This document shows positions 15,586 through 24,367 of a stretch of DNA of 37,031 nt, piece after piece (position 1 is the first letter of the stretch; each line of letters opens with the position of its first letter). The stretch spans positions 1 to 37,031 of the forward strand of contig JAFUSV010000105.1 of assembly GCA_017467565.1 (NCBI GenBank). Direction: 5' to 3'. Under the pieces are notes generated by a model. It saw only the letters and a program-made list of their open reading frames with translations. It made no database searches and was not told the origin of the DNA. The stretch comes from Prevotella sp. Lineage in GTDB: Bacteria; Bacteroidota; Bacteroidia; Bacteroidales; Bacteroidaceae. The translations under genes were made by a program, and so were the position numbers.

Positions 15586-17078
15586 CGGCACTGCTCGTGG
15601 AGCATGGTGTCCGTCATGCGGTGGTCTGTCCGGGCAGCCGCAATGCTCCCATCGTGCACAATCTGAACGAGTGCCCTGAGATAGCGTGTCATCCCGTGAC
15701 CGACGAGCGCAGTGCGGGGTTCTATGCGCTGGGCATGACCCAGTGTCTTCATGAGCCTGTTGCCGTGTGTGTCACATCGGGCACTGCTCTGCTCAACCTG
15801 CTGCCTGCCGTAGCCGAAGCCTACTATCAGCAACGGCGCCTGGTGGTCATCTCTGCCGACCGCCCTGCCGCATGGATTGACCAACTGGACGGACAGACGT
15901 TGCCGCAGCCCGATGCTCTCGGCCGCTTCGTCCGCAAAGCGGTATCACTGCCCGAAATACATACCGACGAGGACCGCTGGTATTGCAACCGCCTGGTCAA
16001 CGAGGCCCTGATACAACTGCATGGACCCGTACATATCAATGTACCCATCAGCGAACCCCTGTTTGATTTTACCGTTGATGAGTTGCCTGAGCAACGGAAG
16101 ATAGAATACCATGAGCCCGACATCTCTGCAACCATGCTCCGCCATATCGGGCAAATGTTTATGATAGCCAAACGTCCGATGCTCATCAGTGGCCAGCCGA
16201 TGAACCCGCTGATGGATGAGGCTGTGTTACAGATAGGTGACGATGAGCGCTATGTGCCCGACTTCGTGCTCTACACCGGCAGTGCTATCGTCAGCAAACG
16301 ATTGAAACGCTTCCTCAGAAAGGCCAAGGAGACATGGGTGGTCAATGCCTTTGGCGAGGTGACCGACACCTTTATGAATATGACTCATGTCTTTCAAGGC
16401 GATGCAGAGGTGGTGGCCGACTACATACGCTTCATGCAGGAAGAGCAACCTCATCCCTTTGTGCAGATGTGGGATGAACTTCTATCGGCTATTCGTCAGC
16501 GAGTGGATGCTTTCATGCCTGCCTATTCGCAGATGGCAGCCGTGAAATACCTGGAAGAACATGTCAGCCGCCAGGCGATGCACTATGCTAACAGCAGTGC
16601 CATCCGTTTGGCTAATACCTATGCGCATCACCCAGTTTTCTGTAACCGTGGTGTCAACGGCATCGAGGGTTCACTCTCTACGGCAGCAGGCTTCTCCGTC
16701 GTCACCGACGAACAGGTGGTCTGCGTCATCGGCGACCTCAGTTTCTTCTATGACCAGAATGCGCTGTGGAACCAGAACCTGCGGGGCAATCTGCGCATCC
16801 TTCTACTGAACAATGGCAAGGGCGGCATCTTCAACATGCTGCCAGGGCTGGAGAAGAGTCCGGCTCGCGATAGTCTTGTAGCTGCCCGCCACAGCACTAC
16901 TGCCGAGGGTATCTGCCAGCAGCACCACGTAGGTTACCGTCAGGCTCAGGATATGGATGCGATGCAGCAAGGCATCGGCTGGCTGCTGCAAAGCGACAGT
17001 GAGCACCCCCTGTTGCTGGAAGTGCTCACTGATGCCGACATTGATGCTGCAGTCCTGCATGATTTTCATTGCAGGTGA
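15552..17078 (+). CDS. menD: 2-succinyl-5-enolpyruvyl-6-hydroxy-3-cyclohexene-1-carboxylate synthase
   Basis: 508 residues, thiamine-diphosphate dependent, condensing isochorismate with 2-oxoglutarate. Visible motifs are CPGSRNAPIV near the start, DERSAGFYALGM, VTSGTALLNLLPAVAEAYY, the ISADRPAAWIDQ block, and the ThDP/Mg-binding region GDLSFFYDQNALWN followed by LLLNNGKGGIFNMLPG. It is slightly shorter than E. coli MenD (about 556). The start at 15552 lies inside the end of menF. menB does not follow directly; two oppositely oriented genes intervene. Confidence 0.95.
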   Translation: MYSNKENVNILTALLVEHGVRHAVVCPGSRNAPIVHNLNECPEIACHPVTDERSAGFYALGMTQCLHEPVAVCVTSGTALLNLLPAVAEAYYQQRRLVVISADRPAAWIDQLDGQTLPQPDALGRFVRKAVSLPEIHTDEDRWYCNRLVNEALIQLHGPVHINVPISEPLFDFTVDELPEQRKIEYHEPDISATMLRHIGQMFMIAKRPMLISGQPMNPLMDEAVLQIGDDERYVPDFVLYTGSAIVSKRLKRFLRKAKETWVVNAFGEVTDTFMNMTHVFQGDAEVVADYIRFMQEEQPHPFVQMWDELLSAIRQRVDAFMPAYSQMAAVKYLEEHVSRQAMHYANSSAIRLANTYAHHPVFCNRGVNGIEGSLSTAAGFSVVTDEQVVCVIGDLSFFYDQNALWNQNLRGNLRILLLNNGKGGIFNMLPGLEKSPARDSLVAARHSTTAEGICQQHHVGYRQAQDMDAMQQGIGWLLQSDSEHPLLLEVLTDADIDAAVLHDFHCR

Positions 17079-17082
17079 TGCC

Positions 17083-17112
17083 CCCTCTCCTTGGGAGAGG
17101 GCGGGGGAAGAG
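17083..17112. repeat. CCCCTC hairpin element between convergent menD and nucleoside-kinase genes
   Basis: CCCTCTCC (17083-17090) pairs with GGAGAGGG (17094-17101) across TTG, followed by GCGGGGGAAGAGGCTCTTT. The trailing part ending GAGGCTCTTT recurs in menE near 22031-22040. No long T-run follows. Confidence 0.75.
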
Positions 17113-17117
17113 GCTCT

Positions 17118-18797
17118 TTAGTATTTGAAACTCGATCCTCCCACGAACTCACGCATGATGCTGGTGGGGGGTATCTCCTTGTCGCTGACGGGGATGAAGT
17201 AGTGGATGAACTTCAGCAGACGGTGGGCCTCCTCGTATTCAGGGCAGTTCTTGGGTACTGACGAAAGGATGATTTCTGCATGTGGGCGCAGCACCGCAAA
17301 CTCAATGTTGAGTGCCGAGTTGAACATCACGTCGGCTGTCTCCTGATAGGGGAATATCCATTTGTCTTCTGCCTCGCACACGTTCTTCCACTGGCTGATA
17401 GTCTCGCGGGCTGTGAATGCTCCCTTGTTGTAGTCGCGGATGATGCGACGCAGCAGACGGTTGTCACGCACAGGAATCCAGTTATGGTCATCCAGCGAGA
17501 TGCTGGTCAGTGCCGAGATGTAAATCTTGAATTTAGCCGAGTCGTCTATTTCTTTGGTCAGCAGTGGGTTGAGGGCATGTATACCCTCTATGATGAGCAC
17601 GCTGTCGTTCGACAGCTTCACCTTCTTGCCGTTCCATTCGCGCTTACCTGTGACGAAGTTATATTCAGGTATTTCTACGCGCTCACCTTTCATCAATCGT
17701 GTCAGGTGTTCTTCCATCAGGTGGTAATCTACCGTCTCGATATTGTCGAAGTCATAGTCGCCGTTGGGCAGCTTCGGGGTGTCCACGCGGTTCACGAAAT
17801 AGTCGTCGGTAGAGAACGAGTAGGGACGTAGGCCGCAGGCCAGCAGCTGTACGCTGAGTCGCTTGCAGAATGTCGTCTTGCCCGAGGAGGAGGGTCCAGT
17901 GATGAGTATCAGGCGTAAGGGGTCTTTCTCCTGATGGTAGCGACGTTCTATCTCTTCAGCTATCTGCACAATCTTCTTTTCCTGCAAAGCCTCACTCACC
18001 TGTATCAGTTCCGAAGCGTGGCCTTTCAGCACGGCTTTGTTCACGTCGCCGGCATTCGACAGTCGCATGATGATGTCCCAGCGTGTCTTCTCTGAAAACA
18101 ATTCAAACGTCTTCGGCATGTCTACCTTCTCAGCCAGTTTCGTGGGGTCGTACCAGTCGGGCACACGCAGCAGCATTCCGTCGTGGAACGGTTCCAGTCC
18201 CCACACCTTCAGATAGCCGGCCGAGGGTACTAACGGTCCGTAGTAGTAATCGGCCGTGTCGCCCAGCATGTAGTAGTCGCTGTATATCTGACCGCTTGTC
18301 TCCAGCAGTTTCACCTTGTCGGCAAAGCCTCGCTCGGCAAATACGCGGATGGCTTCCTCCGTCGTTGCTTCATTGCGGCGGAACGGCATGTCGAGGTCGA
18401 TGATCTCCTGCATGCGCTGCTTGATGTTGTCTATGTCCTCGTTGGTCAGTGGCTCGTTGCTACGTTTCTTGAAATTACAGAAGTAGCCGCGCGAGATGGT
18501 GTGCTCGATGAAGAGCTTGCTGCCAGGGAAGAGATCCTGTGTAGCCTTGTAGAACACAAAGCATAGCGAACGGACATAGACGCGATGCCCCGATCCTTCG
18601 CGGGCATCCAGAAACTCTACGTCGCGGTTCTGGTACAGTCTGAATTTCAGACCCTGCGGGGTGTTGTTCACTTTGGCCGAGACCACGGGGTAGGGTAGAT
18701 GCAGCTCCTCTGCAAATTCCTGATAGACGTCCAGCAGGGAAGTTCCCTCTGGGAAACTCTTGGTGATGTTGTTGTTCTTGCAGCGTATCTGAAGCAT
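17118..18797 (-). CDS. Uridine kinase-like nucleoside kinase with N-terminal TGS/ThrRS-like region
   Basis: 559 residues from ATG 18797 (the frame extends to a TTG at 18806). Residues about 1-60 resemble a TGS domain (ITKSFPEGTSLLDVYQEFAE), followed by a threonyl-tRNA-synthetase-like second domain. The C-terminal half is a phosphoribulokinase/uridine kinase domain with Walker A GPSSSGKTTFCKRL near residue 300, and YSFSTDDYF and LIIEGIHALNP. It probably phosphorylates a nucleoside; the substrate is not known. It follows the endonuclease gene by about 28 bp on the same strand and converges on menD. Confidence 0.9.
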   Translation of the reverse strand: MLQIRCKNNNITKSFPEGTSLLDVYQEFAEELHLPYPVVSAKVNNTPQGLKFRLYQNRDVEFLDAREGSGHRVYVRSLCFVFYKATQDLFPGSKLFIEHTISRGYFCNFKKRSNEPLTNEDIDNIKQRMQEIIDLDMPFRRNEATTEEAIRVFAERGFADKVKLLETSGQIYSDYYMLGDTADYYYGPLVPSAGYLKVWGLEPFHDGMLLRVPDWYDPTKLAEKVDMPKTFELFSEKTRWDIIMRLSNAGDVNKAVLKGHASELIQVSEALQEKKIVQIAEEIERRYHQEKDPLRLILITGPSSSGKTTFCKRLSVQLLACGLRPYSFSTDDYFVNRVDTPKLPNGDYDFDNIETVDYHLMEEHLTRLMKGERVEIPEYNFVTGKREWNGKKVKLSNDSVLIIEGIHALNPLLTKEIDDSAKFKIYISALTSISLDDHNWIPVRDNRLLRRIIRDYNKGAFTARETISQWKNVCEAEDKWIFPYQETADVMFNSALNIEFAVLRPHAEIILSSVPKNCPEYEEAHRLLKFIHYFIPVSDKEIPPTSIMREFVGGSSFKY

Positions 18798-18825
18798 AAG
18801 ACGCAATATTTAGGTTCTTTGTTGT

Positions 18826-19656
18826 TTACCAGCCTTTGACAGACGTCAGGGTCTCTACCTCGTTTTCTATCTTGTCGGGCAGTTGTGGGAAGAAGTCTAT
18901 GCCGGTGCGGAGCTCAATCTCGTCGATGGAGCAGGCTGCCTTCCTCCAAGGCTGCCGCTTTCCCGTATTCTCGAAGAGGAAACCTACGGCGCGGGGCTGT
19001 GGCGAAGCGCGATAGACAATCTTGAAGAAACTGGTGGGCACCATCACCTTGTTCCTACCGATGTACCGGGGCTCGTCTTCATATTCGAAGATGGGGCCGC
19101 AGACGATGGTGATCTCACCGTAGTCACGGGCCCACTCACGACATTTCATCTCCAGGTCGTTCCAGTCTTCCTTGTTCAGCCCGTGGTTTTGCGGGCAGAT
19201 GTTGGTCATGAGGAATGATTCGGTCAGTGCCTCTTGGTCCCATTTGTTGTCGCCGGCGGGACACATGTGCCCACGGTCGTAGCGTGAGTTGTAGTAGTCC
19301 TGATAGGTGGCTCGTGGTTCGGGTACGCTGGGGTCTTCCTCGAAGCGTTCGTTGTCGCGCAGCAAATGTCCTTGGCTATGCTCTTTAGTCAGCGTCCATG
19401 CCACCCAGTTGGGAGTACGTGTACGTTTATTGTATGACACGGTGAAGGCTTTCTTCCTGAGAATGATGTCCGATGTACCTCTGGGCACGCGTTGTTTCAG
19501 CAGGTCGGGTAGGCTGTTTTCCTTCTCCTCGGCAGGCTGTTGGACGCTCTTTGCTTCTACTTTGGTCTGCGACAAAAATGTCTCCGGAGTCTCCTGTTTG
19601 TGTTTGCAGGCAGAAAGCATCAGGAGGGCTGACAGTAGGTATAAAGTATGTTTCAT
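18826..19656 (-). CDS. DNA/RNA non-specific endonuclease (NUC1/EndA family), predicted lipoprotein
   Basis: 276 residues from ATG 19656, chosen because [17 protein letters not shown] is a clean lipoprotein signal (Cys17); an upstream in-frame ATG at 19671 would add five residues. The beta-beta-alpha metal active site is clear: [13 protein letters not shown] with the catalytic His, followed by [18 protein letters not shown] with the metal-binding Asn and Glu. Likely an envelope nuclease degrading DNA and RNA, perhaps for nucleotide salvage, which suits the nucleoside kinase gene just downstream. Confidence 0.92.
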   Translation of the reverse strand: MKHTLYLLSALLMLSACKHKQETPETFLSQTKVEAKSVQQPAEEKENSLPDLLKQRVPRGTSDIILRKKAFTVSYNKRTRTPNWVAWTLTKEHSQGHLLRDNERFEEDPSVPEPRATYQDYYNSRYDRGHMCPAGDNKWDQEALTESFLMTNICPQNHGLNKEDWNDLEMKCREWARDYGEITIVCGPIFEYEDEPRYIGRNKVMVPTSFFKIVYRASPQPRAVGFLFENTGKRQPWRKAACSIDEIELRTGIDFFPQLPDKIENEVETLTSVKGW

Positions 19657-19674
19657 TACGTGGAATGGCATTTA

Positions 19675-19687
19675 CTAAACTGTTTAG
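19675..19687. promoter_or_regulatory. Short palindrome at the endonuclease transcription start
   Basis: CTAAAC-T-GTTTAG, 6-bp arms around one base, lying at the predicted start of the endonuclease transcript (about 19685-19689). It could be an operator, or chance in AT-rich DNA. Confidence 0.35.
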
Positions 19688-19692
19688 GGTTG

Positions 19693-19724
19693 CAAAGTTA
19701 ATCAATTTGTCATCAATCACCAAA
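19693..19724 (-). promoter_or_regulatory. Promoter of the endonuclease-nucleoside kinase pair
   Basis: Minus strand TTTG (19724-19721), 20 bp, TAACTTTG (19700-19693). Divergent from the menB promoter. Confidence 0.8.
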
Positions 19725-19740
19725 AGAATTGGCTGGAATT

Positions 19741-19772
19741 GTTGGTTTTTTGCTCAATTTCCACTACCTTTG
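19741..19772 (+). promoter_or_regulatory. Promoter of menB-menC-menE
   Basis: GTTG at 19741-19744 (one mismatch to TTTG), 20 bp, TACCTTTG at 19765-19772. Expected start near 19776-19780, about 20-24 nt before the menB ATG at 19800. This gives the second half of the men genes its own promoter. Confidence 0.7.
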
Positions 19773-19799
19773 CAGCAAAATCTAAAGAAAGTGAAAGAT

Positions 19800-20657
19800 A
19801 TGAACAATCGAGACTGGAAAGAAATCAAGAAGTTCGAGGAGATTATCTTCGAGGAGTATCATGGCATCGCTAAGATTACCATCAACCGCCCGCACTATCG
19901 TAATGCCTTCACGCCCAAGACGACGCTGGAGCTGTCGCAGGCCTTTGCCCTGTGTCGCGAGATGCAGCGCATCCGTGTGGTGCTGCTGACGGGTGCCATG
20001 TCGGAAGTGCCCGAGGGCAAGCAGCTTGGCGACGTGAAGCATGCTTTCTGCTCAGGTGGCGATATGCATGTGAAGGGACGTGGCGGCTATGTTGACGATG
20101 AGGGCGTGCCTCGTTTGAGTGTGCTCGACGTGCAGATGCAGATACGCCGTCTGCCGAAGCCAGTCATCGCCATGGTCAACGGCTATGCCATCGGTGGTGG
20201 TCATGTGCTCCATCTGGTGTGCGACCTGACGATAGCCAGTGAGAATGCTATCTTTGGACAGACGGGACCAAAGGTGGGTTCATTTGATGCTGGTTTTGGC
20301 AGTAGCTATCTGGCCCGTATCGTCGGTCAAAAGAAAGCCCGCGAGATATGGTTCCTGTGCCGGCAATACACAGCCGAGGAGGCTGAGCGTATGGGTATGG
20401 TGAACAAGGTGGTGCCCCTGGAGCGTCTTGAAGATGAGTGTGTGGAATGGGCAGAGACGATGATGGAACGTTCGCCGATGGCTCTCCGCATGATCAAGGC
20501 CGGACTAAATGCCGAACTCGACGGGCAGGCAGGTATCCAGCAGTTGGCCGGTGATGCTACCATGCTGTATTACTTCCTCGACGAAGCACAAGAGGGTGGT
20601 AAGGCTTTCTTGGAGAAGCGCAAGCCTAACTTCGACCAGTATCCGCAGATTCCGTGA
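19800..20657 (+). CDS. menB: 1,4-dihydroxy-2-naphthoyl-CoA synthase
   Basis: 285 residues of the crotonase fold; it closes the second ring of o-succinylbenzoyl-CoA to DHNA-CoA. Typical MenB motifs are [52 protein letters not shown] and the C-terminal [16 protein letters not shown]. The frame runs far upstream (to 19473), but the promoter at 19741-19772 and the family start [12 protein letters not shown] fix the start at 19800. The stop TGA is the first three bases of a 14-bp repeat array. Confidence 0.96.
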   Translation: MNNRDWKEIKKFEEIIFEEYHGIAKITINRPHYRNAFTPKTTLELSQAFALCREMQRIRVVLLTGAMSEVPEGKQLGDVKHAFCSGGDMHVKGRGGYVDDEGVPRLSVLDVQMQIRRLPKPVIAMVNGYAIGGGHVLHLVCDLTIASENAIFGQTGPKVGSFDAGFGSSYLARIVGQKKAREIWFLCRQYTAEEAERMGMVNKVVPLERLEDECVEWAETMMERSPMALRMIKAGLNAELDGQAGIQQLAGDATMLYYFLDEAQEGGKAFLEKRKPNFDQYPQIP

Positions 20658-20703
20658 ATAGTTAATAGTGAATAGTTAATAGTGAATAGTTAATAGTGAA
20701 TAG
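20655..20703. repeat. 14-bp tandem array (TGAATAGTTAATAG) beginning at the menB stop
   Basis: Full units at 20655, 20669 and 20683 and a partial unit at 20697. The unit is two related heptads, TGAATAG and TTAATAG. It fills the 65-bp spacer between menB and menC and is rich in stop codons in all phases. Confidence 0.9.
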
Positions 20704-20722
20704 TTTGCTACCGCTATAGTTT

Positions 20723-21745
20723 ATGAAGATTGATATTGAGGAGCGGGTGCTCCACTTCAAACAACCCGCAGGGACCTCGCGGGGTGTATATACGGAACGA
20801 AGGTCGTGGTTCGTGGAAGTGCACGATGGTGACCGGGTAGGGGTAGGCGAGTGTGCCCCTCTGCCCGACCTGAGTTGCGATGCGATGGAGCCTTCTATAT
20901 ATAATAAGGTGTTGCGTAGCTTCTGTGACCAGGTGGAGCAGACAGGTACTATAGACTATGAAGCCATGCGCGACTATCCCTCCATGCTCTTCGGACTGGA
21001 GACGGCGCTGGCATCCATGGCTGATGCACAACTCTTTGACACCGCTTTTAGCCGAGGCGAGGTGGGCATACCTATCAACGGACTGGTATGGATGGGCACG
21101 TACGACGAGATGTTGCAACGGATGGAACAGAAGTTGGAACAGGGCTTCCGTTGCATCAAACTGAAAGTCGGCGCCATCGATTTCGACAGGGAACTCGACC
21201 TGGTAAGGCGTATCCGTGAGCGGTTCTCTTACCACGATGTGGAACTGCGACTGGATGCCAATGGCGGTTTCAGCTATGATGATGCCCTCTACAAGCTGGA
21301 ACTGTTGTCACAATATGCCATCCACTCTATAGAACAGCCCATCAAGGCAAAGCAGTGGGCCTACATGGCAGAACTCTGTCGCGACGCACCACTGCCCATA
21401 GCACTCGACGAGGAGCTGATAGGTGTGAATGACCCAGACCAGAAACGACAGATGCTGCGCATCATCAAACCTGCATATATCGTCCTGAAGCCATCGTTGC
21501 ATGGTGGTATGATGGGGTGCCGTGAATGGATAGACATAGCTAATGAGGAAGGTATAGGCTCCTGGATAACCTCTGCCCTGGAGAGCAATGTAGGTCTGAA
21601 TGCCATTGCACGGTTCTGTAGTGCAGTCTATGGTGACCATATCACGATGCCACAAGGTCTTGGAACTGGACAACTGTTCACTGATAATATACCTATATCC
21701 TTGGAAATCAGGGATAACATGCTATGGACCTCAAGCAATTCTTAG
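20723..21745 (+). CDS. menC: o-Succinylbenzoate synthase
   Basis: 340 residues of the enolase superfamily, dehydrating SHCHC to o-succinylbenzoate. The muconate-lactonising-type active site is visible: CIKLKVG (catalytic Lys pair), LRLDANGGF and SIEQPI and LDEEL (metal-binding Asp, Glu and Asp/Glu), and IVLKPSLHGG (second catalytic Lys). It starts 65 bp after menB, across the 14-bp repeat array, and its end overlaps menE by 22 bp. Confidence 0.94.
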   Translation: MKIDIEERVLHFKQPAGTSRGVYTERRSWFVEVHDGDRVGVGECAPLPDLSCDAMEPSIYNKVLRSFCDQVEQTGTIDYEAMRDYPSMLFGLETALASMADAQLFDTAFSRGEVGIPINGLVWMGTYDEMLQRMEQKLEQGFRCIKLKVGAIDFDRELDLVRRIRERFSYHDVELRLDANGGFSYDDALYKLELLSQYAIHSIEQPIKAKQWAYMAELCRDAPLPIALDEELIGVNDPDQKRQMLRIIKPAYIVLKPSLHGGMMGCREWIDIANEEGIGSWITSALESNVGLNAIARFCSAVYGDHITMPQGLGTGQLFTDNIPISLEIRDNMLWTSSNS

Positions 21746-22719
21746 ACGAATGGCATAACGACAGCGACCGTGTGTTAGTGCATACCAGTGGGTCGACAGG
21801 TCAGCCGAAACCACTGTGGGTGGAGAAGCGACGCATGGAGGCTTCGGCACGTGTCACCTGTCGTTTCCTGGGACTGCAGGCAGGCGATACTGCTTTGTTG
21901 TGCATGCCCCTCGACTATATTGCCGGCAAGATGATGGTGGTAAGGGCACTTACGTGCAACCTGCGATTGGTGACAGTAGAACCCAGCAGCCACCCGTTAA
22001 AGTCACCCCTCCCTTCGTGGGGGGATGGAAGGAGGCTCTTTTCCGCCATGGTCCCGATGCAGGTCTACAACAGCCTGCAGGTGCCGGAAGAGCGTGAACG
22101 CCTGATGGCTATTCATCATCTTATTATTGGTGGCGGGGCTATCGACGAGCGTCTGGCTAAGGAACTGAAAGCCTTTCCCCATGCCGTATGGAGTACCTAC
22201 GGCATGACGGAGACCTTGTCGCATATTGCGCTCAGACGGTTGAACGGCCCCGATGCCAGCGACTGGTACACACCTTTTGAGGGTGTCAAGGTGTCGCTTG
22301 CCGATGATGGTTGTCTGGTGATTGATGCGCCGTTGGTCTGTCCGCAAGTGCTGAAGACCAACGACAGGGCCGAACTGAAGGACGGACGCTTTCGTATCCT
22401 TGGACGTCTGGACAATGTCGTTTGTTCCGGAGGACTGAAAATTCAGATAGAAGAAGTGGAACGCCTGCTGCGCCAGCACACAGCGCAGCCTTTCATGATG
22501 ACTAAATGCAGGGATGAACAGTTTGGCGAAGCCCTTGTGTTGCTGGTGGAAGGATTGTCGGTAGAGGCGTTGCAGACGCTTTGCCGACAGGTGTTGCCCC
22601 GTTATTGGCAACCACGCTATTGCTATGCTGTAGCCCACCTTCCTATGACCGAGACCGGAAAACCCGCCCGCAAGGAAGCCGAGCTGGTGGTCAGTCGTCT
22701 TCGTGCCCAGGAGTCTTGA
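21724..22719 (+). CDS. menE: o-Succinylbenzoate-CoA ligase
   Basis: 331 residues, a compact adenylate-forming (ANL) enzyme activating o-succinylbenzoate with ATP and CoA. The P-loop-like VHTSGSTGQPKPLWV is near residue 20; YGMTETLSHIALR and the RFRILGRLDNVVCSGGLKI hinge follow, with a C-terminal Lys in TETGKPARKEAE. Much shorter than E. coli MenE (about 450), probably normal for the lineage. Residues about 91-104 (LKSPLPSWGDGRRL) come from an intergenic-type hairpin repeat. The 3' end overlaps the converging FHA gene by 29 bp. Confidence 0.92.
   Translation: MDLKQFLDEWHNDSDRVLVHTSGSTGQPKPLWVEKRRMEASARVTCRFLGLQAGDTALLCMPLDYIAGKMMVVRALTCNLRLVTVEPSSHPLKSPLPSWGDGRRLFSAMVPMQVYNSLQVPEERERLMAIHHLIIGGGAIDERLAKELKAFPHAVWSTYGMTETLSHIALRRLNGPDASDWYTPFEGVKVSLADDGCLVIDAPLVCPQVLKTNDRAELKDGRFRILGRLDNVVCSGGLKIQIEEVERLLRQHTAQPFMMTKCRDEQFGEALVLLVEGLSVEALQTLCRQVLPRYWQPRYCYAVAHLPMTETGKPARKEAELVVSRLRAQES
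21999..22040. repeat. CCCCTCCC hairpin element inside menE
   Basis: CACCCCTCCC followed by TTCG and TGGGGGGATG forms an imperfect hairpin, then GGAAGGAGGCTCTTT, resembling the element after menD (17083-17112) in layout and in the shared GAGGCTCTTT tail. It is translated in the menE frame without a stop. Confidence 0.7.
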
Positions 22720-23236
22720 GTATGATGCTGGTAGCACCGATGGTAAAGAGCGTACCATGTTCGATGACGCGTCGCTCCGGTGGCAGAATCTCTACATTAT
22801 CCACAAAAGTACCTGTGTTGCTGTTGTTATCGCGAAGGATATACTTCAGTTCGCCCCGCTTGTCACGACTCACGTTTAGGGTGCAGTGGTTGAGGTCGAC
22901 ACTGGGGTCAACCGTTTCTATAGGTGTGTTGATGGGATTGCCCTTCTGATAGCGGCCGATGACGTTGTCGCCCATCTGCAGGGGAATCACCTGTTTGTAG
23001 TGAAACACGTTCTCAATGACGACGATGCTGCCATACTCTGAGTCAATAGGTGCATCCTGAGAGTTGAGGTTCTTGGTCTCTTCCTTCTGGGTGTCACGTA
23101 GTTTGGAGACACCCATGCGGATGCCAAACTGCTTGCCACATTCAGGGCACTGAAACACCAGCGACTGTCCAGCCGCATATTTTGTTTCATCAAATGTAAT
23201 GTAGTTGTCGCACTTAGGGCAGCGTACTCGCTTCAT
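22691..23236 (-). CDS. Zinc-ribbon and FHA domain protein
   Basis: 181 residues. The N-terminal zinc ribbon of MJ0042 type has CPKC near residue 6 and CPEC near residue 31. The C-terminal half (about 85-178) is an FHA domain with NVIGR, NHCTL and NNSNTGTFVDN, which in this fold binds phosphothreonine; the usual SRxH is reduced to LNHC, so binding may differ. It follows the HU/SPOR gene on the same strand across a 14-bp repeat array and overlaps the end of menE by 29 bp. Confidence 0.88.
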   Translation of the reverse strand: MKRVRCPKCDNYITFDETKYAAGQSLVFQCPECGKQFGIRMGVSKLRDTQKEETKNLNSQDAPIDSEYGSIVVIENVFHYKQVIPLQMGDNVIGRYQKGNPINTPIETVDPSVDLNHCTLNVSRDKRGELKYILRDNNSNTGTFVDNVEILPPERRVIEHGTLFTIGATSIILKTPGHEDD

Positions 23237-23252
23237 AAGAACTTATCACTTA

Positions 23253-23364
23253 CTTAACACTTCACACTTAACACTTCACACTTAACACTTCACACTTAAC
23301 ACTTCACACTTAACACTTCACACTTAACACTTCACACTTCTCACTTCACACTTCTCACTTCACC
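23253..23364. repeat. 14-bp tandem array (CTTAACACTTCACA), eight units
   Basis: Exact or near-exact units start at 23253, 23267, 23281, 23295, 23309, 23323, 23337 and 23351; the last two read CTTCTCACTTCAC. On the minus strand the unit is heptads TGAAGTG and TTAAGTG. The unit nearest the HU/SPOR gene overlaps its stop codon (TGA at 23357-23355). Confidence 0.93.
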
Positions 23365-24362
23365 TTCATCACCCATGCTTCGCGGAAGTGGCGGCTTTGC
23401 GAACGCAGCTCGCGCAGGTCGCTGAGGGCGTCTTCTTCCGTAGCATACGTGCCATAGACGACACGCACCATTTTCTCATTCATGACTCTGGCGTTGGGGA
23501 AACCGCCATCGTGAAGTTGGTTGACGAAATTCTCTGCATTGCGCTGAGTAACGTGACTGGCCATCACCAGGGTGAAAGTTTCGGCTGGAGCGGTTTCGGC
23601 TACTTCTGCCGTGGCACTTTCCTCTGCCAGAGGCTCCTGCACTTCAGCGACAGCCTCACTGACGGGTTGCGTCGTGTTGCCAGCCACATGTCCGGAATCC
23701 TTGGCCACCTCCTGATGGCTGTTGGCAGCAATGCGGATGAATGAACTCTGCTGGACGTCACTGTTGGATACAGGTGTGCCTATCATGAAGAAGGCGACAA
23801 TGGCAGCAGCCACAGCCACCACGTTACGAAGCCACGACATGCGGATCGTGATGGCAGGTTCGTCGTCGTTGACCTGCTGCACCTCTTCTTCCTTTTTCTC
23901 ATCATGTGTATCGGCATCTTCCACAGGTTTCTCCACCTGTAGAGCCAGAGGCTTCATCTCAAACGAGCTGAGCCCGTAGAGGTCGGGTGTCAAGATGCCT
24001 GCCTCGCAAGGTTCAAACTCCAGGTTACCCTCCTCGTTCAGCTGCAGGATGCCCAGGTCATTCAATTCAAACTGACCATTGGTTTCCAAGTGCTGACGCA
24101 GTTCGTCGACTTCATTCTCTATGCGACGTAGGGCTTCAGGGTAACTGATGTCGTAAGCCTCTATGTATGACTGCACTAAGAGCGAATCGTTCATCTTCAA
24201 CTGAGGATTGAACCCCAGCGTACGCAGCGGTGGCAAGAAGGATGAGTCCTCCTCGTCGTACCGAGCGTCGACATGATGAGCCATGAATCCACCCAAGCCG
24301 GGCACAATGACGCAATCATTGCTCAGCAGCAGTATTTCTATATGTCTGTCTAATTCAATCAC
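23355..24362 (-). CDS. HU-CCDC81-type and SPOR domain membrane protein
   Basis: 335 residues from GTG 24362. The N-terminus (HIEILLLSNDCVIVPGLGGF) is the first of two CCDC81-like prokaryotic HU domains common in Bacteroidota, the second ending near ILTPDLYGLSSFEM. A transmembrane helix follows (WLRNVVAVAAAIVAFFMIG, about 190-208), then an Ala/Glu-rich linker and a C-terminal SPOR domain (about 258-335) that in other proteins binds denuded peptidoglycan. The start: the frame opens to 24398, but the promoter (24399-24368) overlaps that part; the GTG is the only start that keeps the HU domain. Role probably in cell division or envelope organisation. Confidence 0.85.
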   Translation of the reverse strand: MIELDRHIEILLLSNDCVIVPGLGGFMAHHVDARYDEEDSSFLPPLRTLGFNPQLKMNDSLLVQSYIEAYDISYPEALRRIENEVDELRQHLETNGQFELNDLGILQLNEEGNLEFEPCEAGILTPDLYGLSSFEMKPLALQVEKPVEDADTHDEKKEEEVQQVNDDEPAITIRMSWLRNVVAVAAAIVAFFMIGTPVSNSDVQQSSFIRIAANSHQEVAKDSGHVAGNTTQPVSEAVAEVQEPLAEESATAEVAETAPAETFTLVMASHVTQRNAENFVNQLHDGGFPNARVMNEKMVRVVYGTYATEEDALSDLRELRSQSRHFREAWVMKVK

Positions 24363-24367
24363 GACTG

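Noticed and set aside
19473-19799. Upstream extension of menB
   Set aside because: It would run through the menB promoter and the divergent endonuclease gene, and lacks family similarity.
23253-23364. CRISPR-like array
   Set aside because: Units of 14 bp abut directly with no unique spacers and no cas genes are present; it is a simple tandem repeat.
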